21,585 nt of DNA from a virus (IMGVR_UViG_3300046330_000709:1-21585), one strand, 5' to 3'. Positions 6,939 through 14,436 are shown, counted from the first letter of the stretch. Notes: a model not told the origin generated them from the letters alone. Numbers and translations are program-made.

Positions 6939-7492
6939 GGTGTTTGCATTACCCATTTTACGGTGTCGTTACATTCCACACAACTTATTACACAGTCACT
7001 ATCAGCAGGATTGATACTATTTACAGCATCATCCAAAGCAGCAGAAAACTCTCGAAAAAACTCTTCCTTTAATTGCTCTGCCTTCTCTAAATCAATAGTT
7101 GTAAACCGGCTCATTTCATCCGTGCTAGTCCTTTCAATCATCAATTCTGTTCCATGCAGGTACCAAAGCGCCACATCAAACAATTCCTTTTTTTCGCAAA
7201 CAAGGCACTCCACTACTGTTTTATCAGTTAGCTTATAACACCGGTTTAATTTTGCTTTTACCAGTATCTCAAACTTCTTCATGGTCCTAAGTGCCACATC
7301 ATTCCATACCCCAATAAATGTTTCCTGTTCATCATCTGCCAGTGCTTCAATATTTTCTAAAGTAACCCCTGGTAGCTGATTTATAAAAAGGATAGGCAAT
7401 TCTTCAACTACTGGAGTTACCCCCGGTGCTGAAGCAGTTATGGATGGAGCTCCGCAACCTTTTATGCCTATCCTATTTACTAAACAGTTCAT
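6935..7492 (-). CDS. Putative head-tail connector protein, cysteine-rich
   Basis: This 185-aa protein lies 8 nt after the capsid gene and overlaps the neck gene by 4 nt. It is predicted mostly helical from residue 50 on (EALADDEQETFIGVWNDVA, EKAEQLKEEFFREFSAALDD), as expected of adaptor proteins that dock on the portal. Cysteines are frequent and paired: C3 and C13 near the start, ECLVCEKKEL in the middle, CVISCVECND near the end. These may bind metal or cross-link subunits. The function is inferred from position and helical character. No family is recognised. Confidence 0.45.
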   Translation of the reverse strand: MNCLVNRIGIKGCGAPSITASAPGVTPVVEELPILFINQLPGVTLENIEALADDEQETFIGVWNDVALRTMKKFEILVKAKLNRCYKLTDKTVVECLVCEKKELFDVALWYLHGTELMIERTSTDEMSRFTTIDLEKAEQLKEEFFREFSAALDDAVNSINPADSDCVISCVECNDTVKWVMQTP

Positions 7493-7500
7493 TTATTTTA

Positions 7501-8622
7501 CTATGCGTTTGTAGCTGAGTAAAGGAAGGTTCCGTTTACCTGATTTAACCTGTCAGTAGCCTCATAGCTGTTAGAAGGAATATTTATTGTCTGGTATGAG
7601 CAGCTCAAAATGATATTCCAACCACGACCAATTTGTACCGGTGCACCGCCGTTGATTACTATTTCACTTGGGCAGGTTCTGTATGCCAATTGAACATCAA
7701 ATTCAAAATAACCTAAATCACCCTGGCCAAGACTATCAATCAAAGGCAACCTCAATGTCATAAAGAAATCACTTCCTTTCTGACCAGCTTTGGCACCTCT
7801 GAAACGGCAGGTATTTACAAACTGGATTGCATCTTTTTCAAACAAACCAAACTGATTAGCTCCCCATGATGTTTGGGCATAAGGATCAAAATAAAAGTTT
7901 GGTAATGCCAACATAGATGTATTAATACCAGCCTGATTGCCTTGCCCTGCAGGTATTGCACTTTGGTTCAGGTAATAGTTGTTGATCAAACCGCTACCTA
8001 CTATGCATGCTCCAGAAAGACGCATTTCATTTGCCATTGCATCAGCCATTACATCTGTCATGCCAGATGCTAAAGGATTGGTAGCAGTGCTTAATGGGAA
8101 GTTTACTGCTTTGGCAGTATTAAATCCGGTAGTGGCATTCTTTCCAAAATTGGCGGCCTGTAATGCCAATAAATCAAGGTTGATATCAGCAACAAAACCA
8201 TTGGCTTGCTCAATGATTGCTTCATATACATCCTTCATGATGCCTGTCATGGTAGGATTACCGGCACTCAATTGTGCCAATGAATCGCTTTCAAATTTGG
8301 CAATTTCATCATCTTCAAAACAAAGCCCAAAAGCACGATAGCTGGTGGCAGGAACTACCAGTTCCTGATAGGCTGGCTTTACTTGTACAGAACAATCATC
8401 AGTTGTTACTGATCTGCCGGGAACACCCCTGGTACGGAATCTGATTTTAAGATCACGTAAATATCCTGTGCCATCATCTTTTGCCATGCTGACAATCTTT
8501 GGCTTGTTATTCTGCAGCAGGTACTGCAAAAAACCCGGAGTGGTTAATTTAGTTATAGGCGTAGCTCCTCTGAAAACTTCACGGGAAGATATCAAGAGGG
8601 CATTGGCTAATCCTTTACCCAT
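7501..8622 (-). CDS. Major capsid protein
   Basis: This 373-aa protein is placed right after a scaffold-like gene and before connector genes, the standard position of the major head protein. Its composition fits: long stretches of beta structure without a signal peptide or enzyme motifs, and segments typical of capsid proteins such as GACIVGSGLINNYY in the middle and QFGLFEKDAIQFVNTCRF, where capsid families often have 'G.F..DAI.F.N'. There is no cleavable N-terminal domain of obvious HK97 type, so the separate upstream scaffold probably drives assembly. The direct evidence is size, context and these motifs. The fold is presumed HK97-like. Confidence 0.7.
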   Translation of the reverse strand: MGKGLANALLISSREVFRGATPITKLTTPGFLQYLLQNNKPKIVSMAKDDGTGYLRDLKIRFRTRGVPGRSVTTDDCSVQVKPAYQELVVPATSYRAFGLCFEDDEIAKFESDSLAQLSAGNPTMTGIMKDVYEAIIEQANGFVADINLDLLALQAANFGKNATTGFNTAKAVNFPLSTATNPLASGMTDVMADAMANEMRLSGACIVGSGLINNYYLNQSAIPAGQGNQAGINTSMLALPNFYFDPYAQTSWGANQFGLFEKDAIQFVNTCRFRGAKAGQKGSDFFMTLRLPLIDSLGQGDLGYFEFDVQLAYRTCPSEIVINGGAPVQIGRGWNIILSCSYQTINIPSNSYEATDRLNQVNGTFLYSATNA

Positions 8623-8661
8623 TGTAATTAAGTTGAAAAAATAAAAGAGATAGTATTGAGC

Positions 8662-9543
8662 CTATTTAAAAATCTGTGCATCAATCTCTGCAACAATTGT
8701 TGCATTTCCTTTTGCGCCAGTTCCTGGAATAGTTTGTGCTCCTTGTGACCCCTGTTGTTGTTTCTGAGCATTAGGGTCATTAATGTTCAGTAATTTGTTT
8801 TGCGTAAGCACGCCGTCAATGTATGAGTGTGGACTGTCAATTGGTTCATGCTTATCAGTGTACGCTTTTTGGCCTTCTTTATCGGTAATTACCAATGATC
8901 CGGCTTCGTTTCGTTTGATAACCAATCCCTTTTCGGCTAGGTCCTTATTGAGAGCTCCCAAAGCAGTTTGTACTTTTAAAGAACTATCCATTTCCTTAGG
9001 AAAAACATAGTCTTTCCCAAGTAATATTTTTTGCAGTTCAAATGATGTAAGATCACTCTCCCTGATATTTTTAAATTCAGATTCCTTACTGGTAAGTCCG
9101 TCTGTAAGGTCTTTCAATTTCTTTTGCATATCAGCTTCTTTAGCTGCAAATGCTTCACGCTCTTTTTTCAAAAGATCACTTACACTTTCTTTGCTGTTAC
9201 CTTCCCCTTTTTTCTTCCCCTGCTCATGCAACATTTTACTCAGCATGCTAATTTTTTCATAGGTATTCTTTTCACCTGCAAAATCTTCACCTACTGTCAG
9301 GCCCATTTCCTTAATAATTTCATCCATCTTAGCATCAGCCCCGGCAAGGGTACTCTGCTTTAATGACTTGGTTATTTCAGGATTGGTTTTGGCAGCCTCT
9401 AGGGTAAGTAACCCTTTGTCAATTTTAGAAGCAACATCATCAGGCATTTCCCCTTCTATCTCAAGAACTGTTTTCAGTTCGTCTGTAATTTCTATACCTA
9501 ATTTCTTAAACTGTCTTTCTAAAACTGAGCTGATTTTTGCCAT
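8662..9543 (-). CDS. Putative capsid scaffolding protein
   Basis: This 293-aa protein is highly charged and helical, with a coiled-coil core at about 120-165 (LLKKEREAFAAKEADMQKKLKDL) and a Gln/Gly-rich flexible C-terminus (QKQQQGSQGAQTIPG). It lies 39 nt before the capsid gene. Scaffolding proteins are typically elongated helical proteins encoded just before the major capsid gene, and GP20-like scaffolds share this layout. No protease motif is visible, so a fused maturation protease is unlikely. A minor head protein is the alternative. Confidence 0.6.
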   Translation of the reverse strand: MAKISSVLERQFKKLGIEITDELKTVLEIEGEMPDDVASKIDKGLLTLEAAKTNPEITKSLKQSTLAGADAKMDEIIKEMGLTVGEDFAGEKNTYEKISMLSKMLHEQGKKKGEGNSKESVSDLLKKEREAFAAKEADMQKKLKDLTDGLTSKESEFKNIRESDLTSFELQKILLGKDYVFPKEMDSSLKVQTALGALNKDLAEKGLVIKRNEAGSLVITDKEGQKAYTDKHEPIDSPHSYIDGVLTQNKLLNINDPNAQKQQQGSQGAQTIPGTGAKGNATIVAEIDAQIFK

Positions 9544-9586
9544 AAAAAAGTATTATTGTTGGGTTAAAACAATCGGGTTGAATAAA

Positions 9587-9934
9587 TTATTTTTTTGCTG
9601 CTGGTTCCTTAACCGGCGCTGCTGGAATAACCGGTGCTGCTGCCTCTGCCGAAGCGCTCAATGCTGCCAACTTTGCTTCCAGTTCAGCAATCCTTGCATC
9701 CTTCACTTCTACTTCCTGAGTAAGTACACCAACTTTATTTTGTGCCTCACCTGCTGTTACATAGGCATCGTCAATAAAAGGTAGCTTTTCTGCTTCTTCT
9801 GCTTCCATTTCCTCAAATGTCCATTTTTGACCGGCTGGTAACCTGTTGTTGAAAGCTAGTAAAGTGGCTTTATTTTGAAGCGAAACTTTGTGAATGGTCT
9901 TATCTGTTTTGCGAATAACTAGAACTTTTGACAT
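9587..9934 (-). CDS. Small coiled-coil phage protein, unknown function
   Basis: The 115-aa protein has a compact N-terminal domain (KVLVIRKTDKTIHKVSL, then LPAGQKWTFEEMEAEE), a coiled coil at about 65-92 (VGVLTQEVEVKDARIAELEAKLAAL), and a Pro/Ala tail ending AAKK. It is the first protein gene of the capsid block, 15 nt after the tRNA and 43 nt before the scaffold. It may be a head accessory protein, but no family is recognised. The Ala/Pro/Lys tail suggests a flexible linker or nucleic acid contact, which is speculative. Confidence 0.6.
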   Translation of the reverse strand: MSKVLVIRKTDKTIHKVSLQNKATLLAFNNRLPAGQKWTFEEMEAEEAEKLPFIDDAYVTAGEAQNKVGVLTQEVEVKDARIAELEAKLAALSASAEAAAPVIPAAPVKEPAAKK

Positions 9935-9949
9935 AGTTTAAATTTTTTG

Positions 9950-10022
9950 TTGCAGTGGCTGGACTCGAACCAGCGACCTAAAGATTATGAGACTTTCGAG
10001 CTACCAGCTGCTCTACACTGCT
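9950..10022 (-). tRNA. tRNA with anticodon CAU (elongator Met, or Ile2 if lysidine-modified)
   Basis: A full 73-nt cloverleaf can be folded: acceptor stem, D arm (GAGC/GCTC), anticodon loop CTCATAA, and T arm (GCTGG/CCAGC with loop TTCGAGT). The anticodon stem has one T-T mismatch and lacks the three G-C pairs that mark initiator tRNA. The first acceptor pair would be A1-A72, a mismatch. CCA is not encoded. It lies upstream of the capsid block, 11 nt after a TAnnTTTG box, so it probably shares a transcript with the late genes. CAU could also be read as Ile after lysidine modification; the sequence does not decide. Confidence 0.88.
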
Positions 10023-10033
10023 GTTTTGCCTTA

Positions 10034-10041
10034 CAAATTTA
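10034..10041 (-). promoter_or_regulatory. Candidate -7 box for tRNA and capsid operon
   Basis: On the minus strand TAAATTTG fits the Bacteroidota -7 consensus TAnnTTTG. The tRNA 5' end lies 11 nt downstream, a fitting distance. No convincing -33 TTTG element was found at the usual spacing, so the call is tentative. Confidence 0.4.
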
Positions 10042-10082
10042 ATCAGATTGATAAATTTTTAATCATTGAGATAATTTAAGTT

Positions 10083-10113
10083 GTACATTTGATATGAGTT
10101 AAACAAATTGTAC
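10083..10113. promoter_or_regulatory. Inverted repeat, candidate operator of the ribbon-helix-helix gene
   Basis: GTACATTTG (10083-10091) and CAAATTGTAC (10104-10113) form a near-perfect palindrome with one unpaired base and a 12-nt spacer. The left arm contains the candidate plus-strand -7 box, and the RHH start codon lies 4 nt after the right arm. Ribbon-helix-helix proteins commonly repress their own operon by binding such repeats, so autoregulation is likely. This is inferred from layout. Confidence 0.5.
10084..10091 (+). promoter_or_regulatory. Candidate -7 box for the plus-strand small-gene operon
   Basis: TACATTTG fits TAnnTTTG exactly and lies 26 nt before the ATG at 10118. A possible TTG element at 10066-10068 is somewhat close for a -33 box. 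The box overlaps the left arm of the palindrome at 10083-10113. Confidence 0.45.
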
Positions 10114-10117
10114 TTTT

Positions 10118-10273
10118 ATGCCGGGAATAAGTTTAAAGGAAATACCTACCAAAGTTTTTAACCTGATACTGGATAAGCAGGTGGAAGAAACAAAAAAGAA
10201 AGGACAGAAAATCAATAAAAGCCAGGCTGTTATTATGCTGATTAAAGAAGCTTATTTAAAAGAAAAAACATGA
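10118..10273 (+). CDS. Small ribbon-helix-helix-like regulator
   Basis: A 51-aa frame starts at ATG 10118 and ends at TGA 10271-10273. The sequence MPGISLKEIPTKVFNLIL, a basic middle (EETKKKGQKINK) and SQAVIMLIKEAYLKEK match the beta-strand, helix, helix plan of CopG/Arc-type proteins, including the SQAV start of the second helix. Such proteins act as DNA-binding dimers, often in autoregulated operons. The palindrome at 10083-10113 would be a natural target. It overlaps the lipoprotein start by 4 nt (ATGA), so the two are translationally coupled. The fold assignment comes from pattern only. No antitoxin partner is evident. Confidence 0.6.
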   Translation: MPGISLKEIPTKVFNLILDKQVEETKKKGQKINKSQAVIMLIKEAYLKEKT

Positions 10274-10473
10274 AAAAATTTTCATTGCTACTGATTGTAG
10301 CTACTATTTTTTGCTCTTGTTCAAAAGATAATAGTAAACTAAAATGTATGGAGTGTGTTGATAACACAGGTACCATTACCTGTCAGCCATTTAAGCAAAC
10401 GGAGGATTGGGCAAAAGCCAATACTACAAATGCAAGTCGCTATCACATATTACCAGACGCATCTTGCAGATAA
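10270..10473 (+). CDS. Small phage-encoded lipoprotein
   Basis: The 67-aa product has a lipoprotein signal: MKKFSLLLIVATIFCS followed by lipid-acceptor Cys17, then SKDN. Acidic and Lys residues right after the cysteine recall the Bacteroidota lipoprotein export signal for surface display. The mature part is about 50 aa and has Cys26, Cys29, Cys38 and Cys66, enough for two disulfides. Phage lipoproteins such as Llp of T5 block superinfection, and others alter the host surface, so a similar role is plausible but unproven. It is the second gene of the plus-strand island, coupled to the RHH gene. Confidence 0.7.
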   Translation: MKKFSLLLIVATIFCSCSKDNSKLKCMECVDNTGTITCQPFKQTEDWAKANTTNASRYHILPDASCR

Positions 10474-10482
10474 ATTTTTATT

Positions 10483-10728
10483 ATGGCCGCAAAATTTTGT
10501 TGTACCTGCTTACACTGGGAGAAAATAGCACCGGTTTCTGGTGATCAGTTTGGCATTTGTCAGGATGTAGGAGTGGCAATGAAAGTAGCTATGGATGGAA
10601 AAACACATCTTGCAGAAGAAGGTACTTTATGGACAGAAGCCTATTTTGGTTGTATATACTGGAGGGAGAATGACGGTAGCTTGCTAAGTTTAAATGATAT
10701 AGAATTTGAAGAGGATGAGGAAGATTAA
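10483..10728 (+). CDS. Small cysteine-rich, probably zinc-binding protein of unknown function
   Basis: The 81-aa protein carries Cys6, Cys7, Cys9, Cys26 and Cys57 with aromatic partners (FCCTCLHWEK, FGICQDVG, YFGCIYWREN), a layout typical of small zinc-binding phage proteins. The C-terminus is strongly acidic (EFEEDEED). No signal peptide is seen, so it is likely cytoplasmic. It lies 9 nt after the lipoprotein gene. The function is unknown. An acidic tail of this kind also occurs in DNA-mimic inhibitors, but that is only a thought. Confidence 0.6.
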   Translation: MAAKFCCTCLHWEKIAPVSGDQFGICQDVGVAMKVAMDGKTHLAEEGTLWTEAYFGCIYWRENDGSLLSLNDIEFEEDEED

Positions 10729-10751
10729 TTAATGCAAAAAAATATTTAGAA

Positions 10752-10955
10752 ATGGATAACACTGAGAAATATTTAAAAATGACCGGGCAAGATTTTAAAT
10801 ACCTAATGAGCGGCAGTAGGCAATACGGCGATAATTTTATTACGGAAGAGTTAGTAACGCTTGCTATATCTGAAAATAAAAAAATTGTCTGGAATCAGCA
10901 TTTAGTTGATGGTGAAGATATTGGCCTGTTGGATTATGAATTACAACCAATCTAA
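10752..10955 (+). CDS. Small unknown protein, convergent with the MuF-metallopeptidase gene
   Basis: This 67-aa protein (start MDNTEKYLKMTGQDF) is acidic, has no signal peptide or membrane segment, and is not recognised. It lies 23 nt after the cysteine-rich gene, so it is probably the last gene of the plus-strand operon. Its 3' end overlaps the stop of the MuF fusion by 15 nt on the opposite strand. Immunity genes usually lie downstream of toxin genes on the same strand, so its placement only weakly suggests immunity. An internal ATG at residue 10 could be the real start. Confidence 0.5.
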   Translation: MDNTEKYLKMTGQDFKYLMSGSRQYGDNFITEELVTLAISENKKIVWNQHLVDGEDIGLLDYELQPI

Positions 10956-12551
10956 AATCTTTGTTTTCATTTCTTCAATAACCTGTTTCATTTCAGCATT
11001 GCTATTTGCAAATTTATTATCTACTTTCAATAAAGAAATAGAATGAGCAAATATTTCAGCTTCTGAATAACCTACCCTGTTATAATATTTCAGTTCATGA
11101 CCCCATCCATATTTACCCTTAGTTAAACTACCCAAAATATCAGCTAGTACACCAATTTGTTCTTTCTCATCTTGGTTTGAACCAGACCTTGTTTTAATTA
11201 AGAAATCCTCAACTGATTTCTCCTTGCCTTTTATGATTGATTTTAAATTATCAAAATGAGAGGCAAAACCTTCGCTTACCTTCGCTTCAATATTATTTGC
11301 TTTTTGAGGTAATATAATCACCTCTTTTTGTACATGTATGGCATGTCCTGTTTCATGAGCCATTACCGTATCTCTGAAATAATCTGATAGATTTCGATTT
11401 TTGTAAATAAAACCTTTGCTTTTTCTATCTCTATTATAATTACCTATTACAACTGTTTTACCATCTGTTGTACAATACGCTTCAGCTTTATTGGTTTTTT
11501 TAATTACAATAGTCTCAATAAGATTATCAAACAAATCATCATAAATGGCAATTTTGTCATCACTAATTTTTTTTATCGACTCTTTATTATTTTGTAAAAT
11601 ATCATTCTTTAAAGCTTTTTTAGTAGGCATAGCCGGTTCCTCTTTAGCAGGAACTTTGCCCCCTGCAAACTTAGCTTTCACCTCCTCCGGCACTGCACTA
11701 TCCGGCACCCAAAAAGCCTGATGTCCGCAATTGTATCCACCCCTACGAACTTTAAAATTATCAACATTGGTACCTGGGATCATTCCCAATGGCAAACCGG
11801 TAGTTTTACTCAGCTTGCATTCTGTGTCACCAATATGGCCTTTAATAATATCCGGCAATTCGGTTTTATGTGCCCATTGCTTTTTTGTCATTAAAATACA
11901 AAACTCCCGGCTGGTAGTTAGGTTACTGCCTACATACCGGCACCAGTTAAATTGCAGGTCCTGGGCAATGGTATCATGGTAAGTGGCATTATACTGATGA
12001 ATGGCATCTGTAGTAATCTGTTTGGTATAGCGCTCCAGGCTGCCATCTCCGGTTTCATTATTTAAAATATGATTCCTTAATTGATTTTGAAAGTTGGCAT
12101 AATTGCCACCGGTTGTAATATTTTGGGTTAAAATTCTCTGTATAGGATCTATCACATTACTGCTCATCCCTTGCCCTACCAAATCAGTAATAGTGCTTTC
12201 AACTGCCAACTGCTTAATTATAGGCAATGTATTTTTTGCCTTATACTTTTGGTTAAACTGGCTGAAATAATCCTGCTGCAGGTTGGCCACCACTCCAAAG
12301 CTTTCAATGAATTTTTCTACAGATTTTTTATACTCCGGATTAATAATAATTTTCTCCAGCTTATTTTTCAGTTCACCAATAAGCTTCAGGTTGTTTACAT
12401 TATTCAACAGCTTTCCATCCTTAATATCAATCTTCTTTAACAATGGCTGCAGTTCATCATAGATCAATTTCTGTATGCCGGGAATGGCATCCTGAAACTT
12501 TGCAATTGCATCGTCTATTGTGGATAATATTTGCTTGACAGACTGCTCCAA
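10941..12551 (-). CDS. MuF-like minor head protein fused to an HExxH zinc metallopeptidase
   Basis: The 536-aa protein starts at TTG 12551; no in-frame ATG lies between the upstream stop (12615-12617) and this codon. Residues 1-200 are helical. A Mu gpF / SPP1 gp7-type head morphogenesis region at about 200-285 shows RYVGSNLTTSREFC, GHIGDTEC and the hallmark RRGGYNCGHQAFWV. After a linker (PAKEEPAMPTKKALK), residues 320-536 form a metallopeptidase: HETGH at 399-403, with SEAEIFAHS at 496-504 a likely source of the third zinc ligand. MuF proteins of temperate phages are known to carry C-terminal toxin or enzyme domains that can travel in the virion. It follows the portal gene, as usual for MuF. 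Peptidase targets are unknown. Confidence 0.75.
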   Translation of the reverse strand: MEQSVKQILSTIDDAIAKFQDAIPGIQKLIYDELQPLLKKIDIKDGKLLNNVNNLKLIGELKNKLEKIIINPEYKKSVEKFIESFGVVANLQQDYFSQFNQKYKAKNTLPIIKQLAVESTITDLVGQGMSSNVIDPIQRILTQNITTGGNYANFQNQLRNHILNNETGDGSLERYTKQITTDAIHQYNATYHDTIAQDLQFNWCRYVGSNLTTSREFCILMTKKQWAHKTELPDIIKGHIGDTECKLSKTTGLPLGMIPGTNVDNFKVRRGGYNCGHQAFWVPDSAVPEEVKAKFAGGKVPAKEEPAMPTKKALKNDILQNNKESIKKISDDKIAIYDDLFDNLIETIVIKKTNKAEAYCTTDGKTVVIGNYNRDRKSKGFIYKNRNLSDYFRDTVMAHETGHAIHVQKEVIILPQKANNIEAKVSEGFASHFDNLKSIIKGKEKSVEDFLIKTRSGSNQDEKEQIGVLADILGSLTKGKYGWGHELKYYNRVGYSEAEIFAHSISLLKVDNKFANSNAEMKQVIEEMKTKILDWL

Positions 12552-12569
12552 AATTTTTATATTTAAAAC

Positions 12570-12674
12570 ATGAAATCTTTTCTTAGAGATATTGGTAAAG
12601 TATTGCTGGTCCTTTTACTTGCCCAAATTGTATGGATGCTTATTGGCCTCCTGATGCTTGCTGTCCGGGGTTAG
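12570..12674 (+). CDS. Candidate 34-aa single-pass membrane peptide
   Basis: An ATG at 12570 opens a 34-codon frame ending at TAG 12672-12674. It reads as a charged N-terminus (MKSFLRDIGK), one hydrophobic segment (VLLVLLLAQIVWMLIGLLM) and a short basic end. It fills the 88-nt gap between the portal and MuF genes and overlaps the portal 3' end antisense. The composition is that of a small holin-like or toxin-like peptide, but a frame this short can arise by chance. No promoter was found. Confidence 0.25.
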   Translation: MKSFLRDIGKVLLVLLLAQIVWMLIGLLMLAVRG

Positions 12675-14436
12675 CCTGTTTCATTTCAGCCAATACAGCC
12701 TGCTTTTGAGCATCAATCATTTGGCTGGCAGCATCATTTGCCTTAATTTTTTCCTGAGCGTATTTTATAAGCACATCCATCTGTGGTTGATAATCCATTT
12801 TATCAAAGTCTGCATTTTCCCTCAATGCTCTTTTTATAAAGCTGGCCATATAGCTGCTGATTACAAAATCTTCTTTAGTAATGGCCTGATTACTGATCAG
12901 GCTCATTTTTTCATCCACAGATAAACCAGGCAATGGATCAAGGTCAAAATATAGCTTAATGTTACAAGCAAGATCAGGCTGGTTGTAAAACTTCTTGGCG
13001 GCAAGCTGCTGTTCCAGAGTAGCAATTAATAATGGATTTACCTTGGCAGTTCTTGCATCGGTTACTTCCTTCATCAAATAATCTTCTGGCAACAAATCAA
13101 AATTTTGTGGAACTGGTATCTCTGGCAACATTTCCTCTCTTTTATTCTTATCAGCAACAATGTATATATACCGCCACTCATTGATAAAATAAATAACCTT
13201 CTCAACTGTATATACCAAATCTTCTGCAGTATTATAAACGGTGTTGTTTAGCTCCTCCCTGTCAACCTGCTTTGCATCGCCAGATATTGAAAGTGGTGTC
13301 TGATCAAGAAACTGCATATTCATTGCAGAGAGCGCCTTATAATTATTCTTTTCAACACATTTTTCCTGTAATTCTAAAATGGCAATATCACGTTGTATAT
13401 AACCAGCCGGTGGTATTGGATTGGCCTGTGTGCCTAGTGTGGCAGGATCAACTTGAATATGTGCAAAGGGAGAAAATTTTACTTTTCCGCTACCTGCACA
13501 ACTTTTACAATCTGTATGTCCATTTTCAGTAGCAACCTTGCCTATACCATTACAACTATTACAGCTTTTATTTTGATAGTACCAAAACAGCGGATACAAA
13601 TGCTGAATCTTACTGCCATCTAAATCACTATCCCCAGTTGCAGCTTTATTCAAAAACGGCACCATGGCATGTAGCCGGCTTCTGTTTAAGTTCATATTCT
13701 CATACTGCCGGTAGCTTTCTGATTTTACTTTAAAGACAGGAAATTGCTTGATTGTATTTACCTGAAAAAATACAGGCACGTAACCATCCTTTGATTGCTC
13801 ATAAATAGCAATTTCATTATCATCTATGTAATAAAATCTTTTACCACTTTGAAAATGATTATTTGCATCCTGGTAGTTGACTATTATTTTGCTTTCAAGA
13901 ATGCAATATTTATCCTTTTCGCTATAAAACATTACCTGATCACTGTTGAATAATATAGGCGTTGGCATAGCGTATTCAGTTGCAGTAATTTCCTTTATTG
14001 GTATTACTGCTATCACTGCATTGGCATCAATTAAATTTTGAGGAAGCAAAATATCAAAAGCCCAATTAGTAATGCTTGTAAAGCCTGGTAATTGTTCACT
14101 GCAATATTCCTCCAGCGTTTCATCTTCCGCAATTTTAGCAGAAACCTTATCGGTAGGGAATTTTATCATCCAGTCTGGTGATCTTCTGATTTTGCTGTAG
14201 CAATTTATTACCTTGCTAAGAGGAAGCTTTGTTACTGCTTCGTAAATGTCTTTTCTATAAACAAGAATCTCTTCGCTCTCTGATGGACGTTGCTTTTCTA
14301 TCAAATGACCTGGAAATGAACCGTCCGCATGCACCTTTAAATCATTGTACAATTTTACAGAATCAACATACAAAGGGTAATAATTACCACTGCTGGTAAA
14401 ATACATTTGCAATTTCTCATTACTAATCTTTGGCAT
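12640..14436 (-). CDS. Portal protein with inserted DnaJ-like zinc element
   Basis: The 598-aa protein has the size and setting of a portal: it directly precedes the MuF head gene. The first 250 residues have alternating strands and helices, then long helices (about 360-420, EELNNTVYNTAEDLVYTVEKVIYFINEW), and a Gln/Ala-rich C-terminus (PGQQASGGQ). At 292-318 a four-cysteine element reads CNSCNGIG, about 10 residues, then CKSCAGSGKV, the CxxCxGxG form of the DnaJ zinc domain. Portals form the dodecameric DNA gate at one vertex. The zinc element probably projects from the ring as an extra domain, a role I infer. It starts 1 nt after the glycosyltransferase stop. Confidence 0.65.
   Translation of the reverse strand: MPKISNEKLQMYFTSSGNYYPLYVDSVKLYNDLKVHADGSFPGHLIEKQRPSESEEILVYRKDIYEAVTKLPLSKVINCYSKIRRSPDWMIKFPTDKVSAKIAEDETLEEYCSEQLPGFTSITNWAFDILLPQNLIDANAVIAVIPIKEITATEYAMPTPILFNSDQVMFYSEKDKYCILESKIIVNYQDANNHFQSGKRFYYIDDNEIAIYEQSKDGYVPVFFQVNTIKQFPVFKVKSESYRQYENMNLNRSRLHAMVPFLNKAATGDSDLDGSKIQHLYPLFWYYQNKSCNSCNGIGKVATENGHTDCKSCAGSGKVKFSPFAHIQVDPATLGTQANPIPPAGYIQRDIAILELQEKCVEKNNYKALSAMNMQFLDQTPLSISGDAKQVDREELNNTVYNTAEDLVYTVEKVIYFINEWRYIYIVADKNKREEMLPEIPVPQNFDLLPEDYLMKEVTDARTAKVNPLLIATLEQQLAAKKFYNQPDLACNIKLYFDLDPLPGLSVDEKMSLISNQAITKEDFVISSYMASFIKRALRENADFDKMDYQPQMDVLIKYAQEKIKANDAASQMIDAQKQAVLAEMKQANPGQQASGGQ

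Noticed and set aside
6939-6956. Upstream start of the neck protein at 6956
   Set aside because: The ATG at 6938 gives the ATGA overlap typical of coupled genes. The upstream start remains possible but is less likely.
9950-10022. Initiator tRNA or prophage attachment site
   Set aside because: The anticodon stem lacks the three G-C pairs of initiators, and the tRNA is in the middle of phage structural genes with no integrase or repeated 3' end in view.
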